A DNA stretch of 64,000 nt from Halovivax gelatinilyticus (GTDB taxonomy: Archaea; Halobacteriota; Halobacteria; Halobacteriales; Natrialbaceae). The notes under the pieces are model-generated. The model saw nothing but the letters and a program-made list of their open reading frames with translations, ran no database searches and was not told the DNA's origin. Each line of letters opens with the position of its first letter. Position 1 is the first letter of the stretch. Where the stretch lies: assembly GCF_024300625.1 (NCBI RefSeq), contig NZ_CP101322.1:1005992-1069991 (forward strand). The letters run 5' to 3'. Positions 63,585 through 64,000 of the stretch are shown piece after piece. Both the position numbers and the translations under genes were made by a program.

Positions 63585-64000
63585 GTATCTTCATCGATAC
63601 GGGCGTTTTCTTCGCTCAACACGACGCGAGCGCGACTCGTCACGACGAGGCGACCGCCGTCATGCGCCGCATTCTCTCCGGTAAATTTGGACAACCGTAC
63701 ACCAGCGACTACGTGATCGACGAAGCCATCACGCTGACTCGCAAACGGGCCGGAACGTTCGAGGCGGCCTGGGCGTTGGGACAGCGAATTCTCGGGGCGG
63801 GCGACCGGCCTGGTGGTATCGAGACGCTCTGGGTCACTCGTGACACCTTCGATCGGACGCTAGAGACGTTCGAGAAATACGCGGATCAGTCGCTCAGTTT
63901 CACGGACGCGAGCTCGATCGCGCTCGTCGAGCGACACGGAATCGACGCGGTGTGTAGTTTCGACGACGATTTTGACGGACTCGTAGAGCGGATCGATCCG
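63581..64000 (+). CDS. vapC: VapC-type PIN-domain toxin, partial
   Basis: The frame from the ATG at 63581 (MSIFIDTGVFFAQHDAS) continues 140 codons without a stop and leaves the window. Acidic residues expected of a PIN nuclease are visible: Asp6 in IDTGVFFA, Glu in YVIDEAITLTR near residue 49 and the late Asp pair in FTDASSIALVERHGID and VCSFDDDFDGL. VapC toxins cut specific RNAs, often tRNA or rRNA. The antitoxin gene directly precedes it. Only the last few residues are missing. Confidence 0.85.
   Translation, partial: MSIFIDTGVFFAQHDASATRHDEATAVMRRILSGKFGQPYTSDYVIDEAITLTRKRAGTFEAAWALGQRILGAGDRPGGIETLWVTRDTFDRTLETFEKYADQSLSFTDASSIALVERHGIDAVCSFDDDFDGLVERIDP

Overview
The window is chromosomal DNA of a halophilic archaeon (class Halobacteria). 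The reasons are high GC, strongly acidic proteins, an A-type ATP synthase in the archaeal H-I-K-E-C-F-A-B order, archaeal release factor aRF1, MptD-type dihydroneopterin aldolase, Tat-dependent lipoproteins, DUF7344-like and Bat-type regulators, type IV pilin, and TATA boxes about 25-35 bases before start codons, often with almost no 5' leader. I cannot name the genus.

Layout. 1-1412: a lower-GC, minus-strand set of exported proteins (Tat protein, unknown partner, lipoprotein cut by the window edge). 1.6-11 kb: argS, a winged-helix regulator, a MinD-family ATPase, prf1 (aRF1), a Bat-like PAS/GAF regulator and an ADP-forming acyl-CoA synthetase with an unusual N-terminal extension. 11.3-13.3 kb: a secreted beta-propeller-like protein and a small CxC/CxxC protein. 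13.3-23 kb: the A-ATP synthase cluster, interrupted between atpB and atpD by a frameshifted zinc-ribbon gene and a possible 45-residue membrane protein. 23-26.9 kb: a methyltransferase, a pilin, and a divergent pair made of a secreted protein and a membrane-anchored HTH protein. 27-34 kb: a repeat array that copies the end of a radical SAM gene, DUF373, a polyprenyl synthase, and a substrate-binding lipoprotein translationally coupled to a chemoreceptor. 34-43 kb: etfB/etfA, TRAM protein, DUF309, probable NAD-dependent glucose-6-phosphate dehydrogenase, MptD, a creatininase-family protein and an ABC exporter.

43.2-54.4 kb is an almost complete branched-chain amino-acid locus: leuA (apparent frameshift), ilvB, ilvN, ilvC, a disordered unknown protein, leuC, leuD, leuB, ilvD. 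Most junctions are ATGA overlaps. Before ilvB there is a nearly leaderless 24-codon ORF that ends inside a perfect hairpin, an attenuator-like layout. Two 28-base gaps in the operon, and the etfB-etfA gap, are spanned exactly by tiny ORFs that overlap the previous stop and the next start.

54.4-64 kb: a Nudix-cupin fusion, MATE exporter, small membrane proteins, a regulator, tRNA-Phe, a frameshifted GrpB-like gene, a VKOR-like membrane protein, cupin, Leu/Val-type dehydrogenase, an Asp-rich lipoprotein, and a VapBC-like pair cut by the right edge.

The best candidates for undescribed biology are the ilvB leader ORF plus hairpin, the bridging mini-ORFs, and a related ~90-base element found just downstream of both tRNA genes. 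Three apparent single-base frameshifts (zinc ribbon, leuA, GrpB) could be real or assembly errors.
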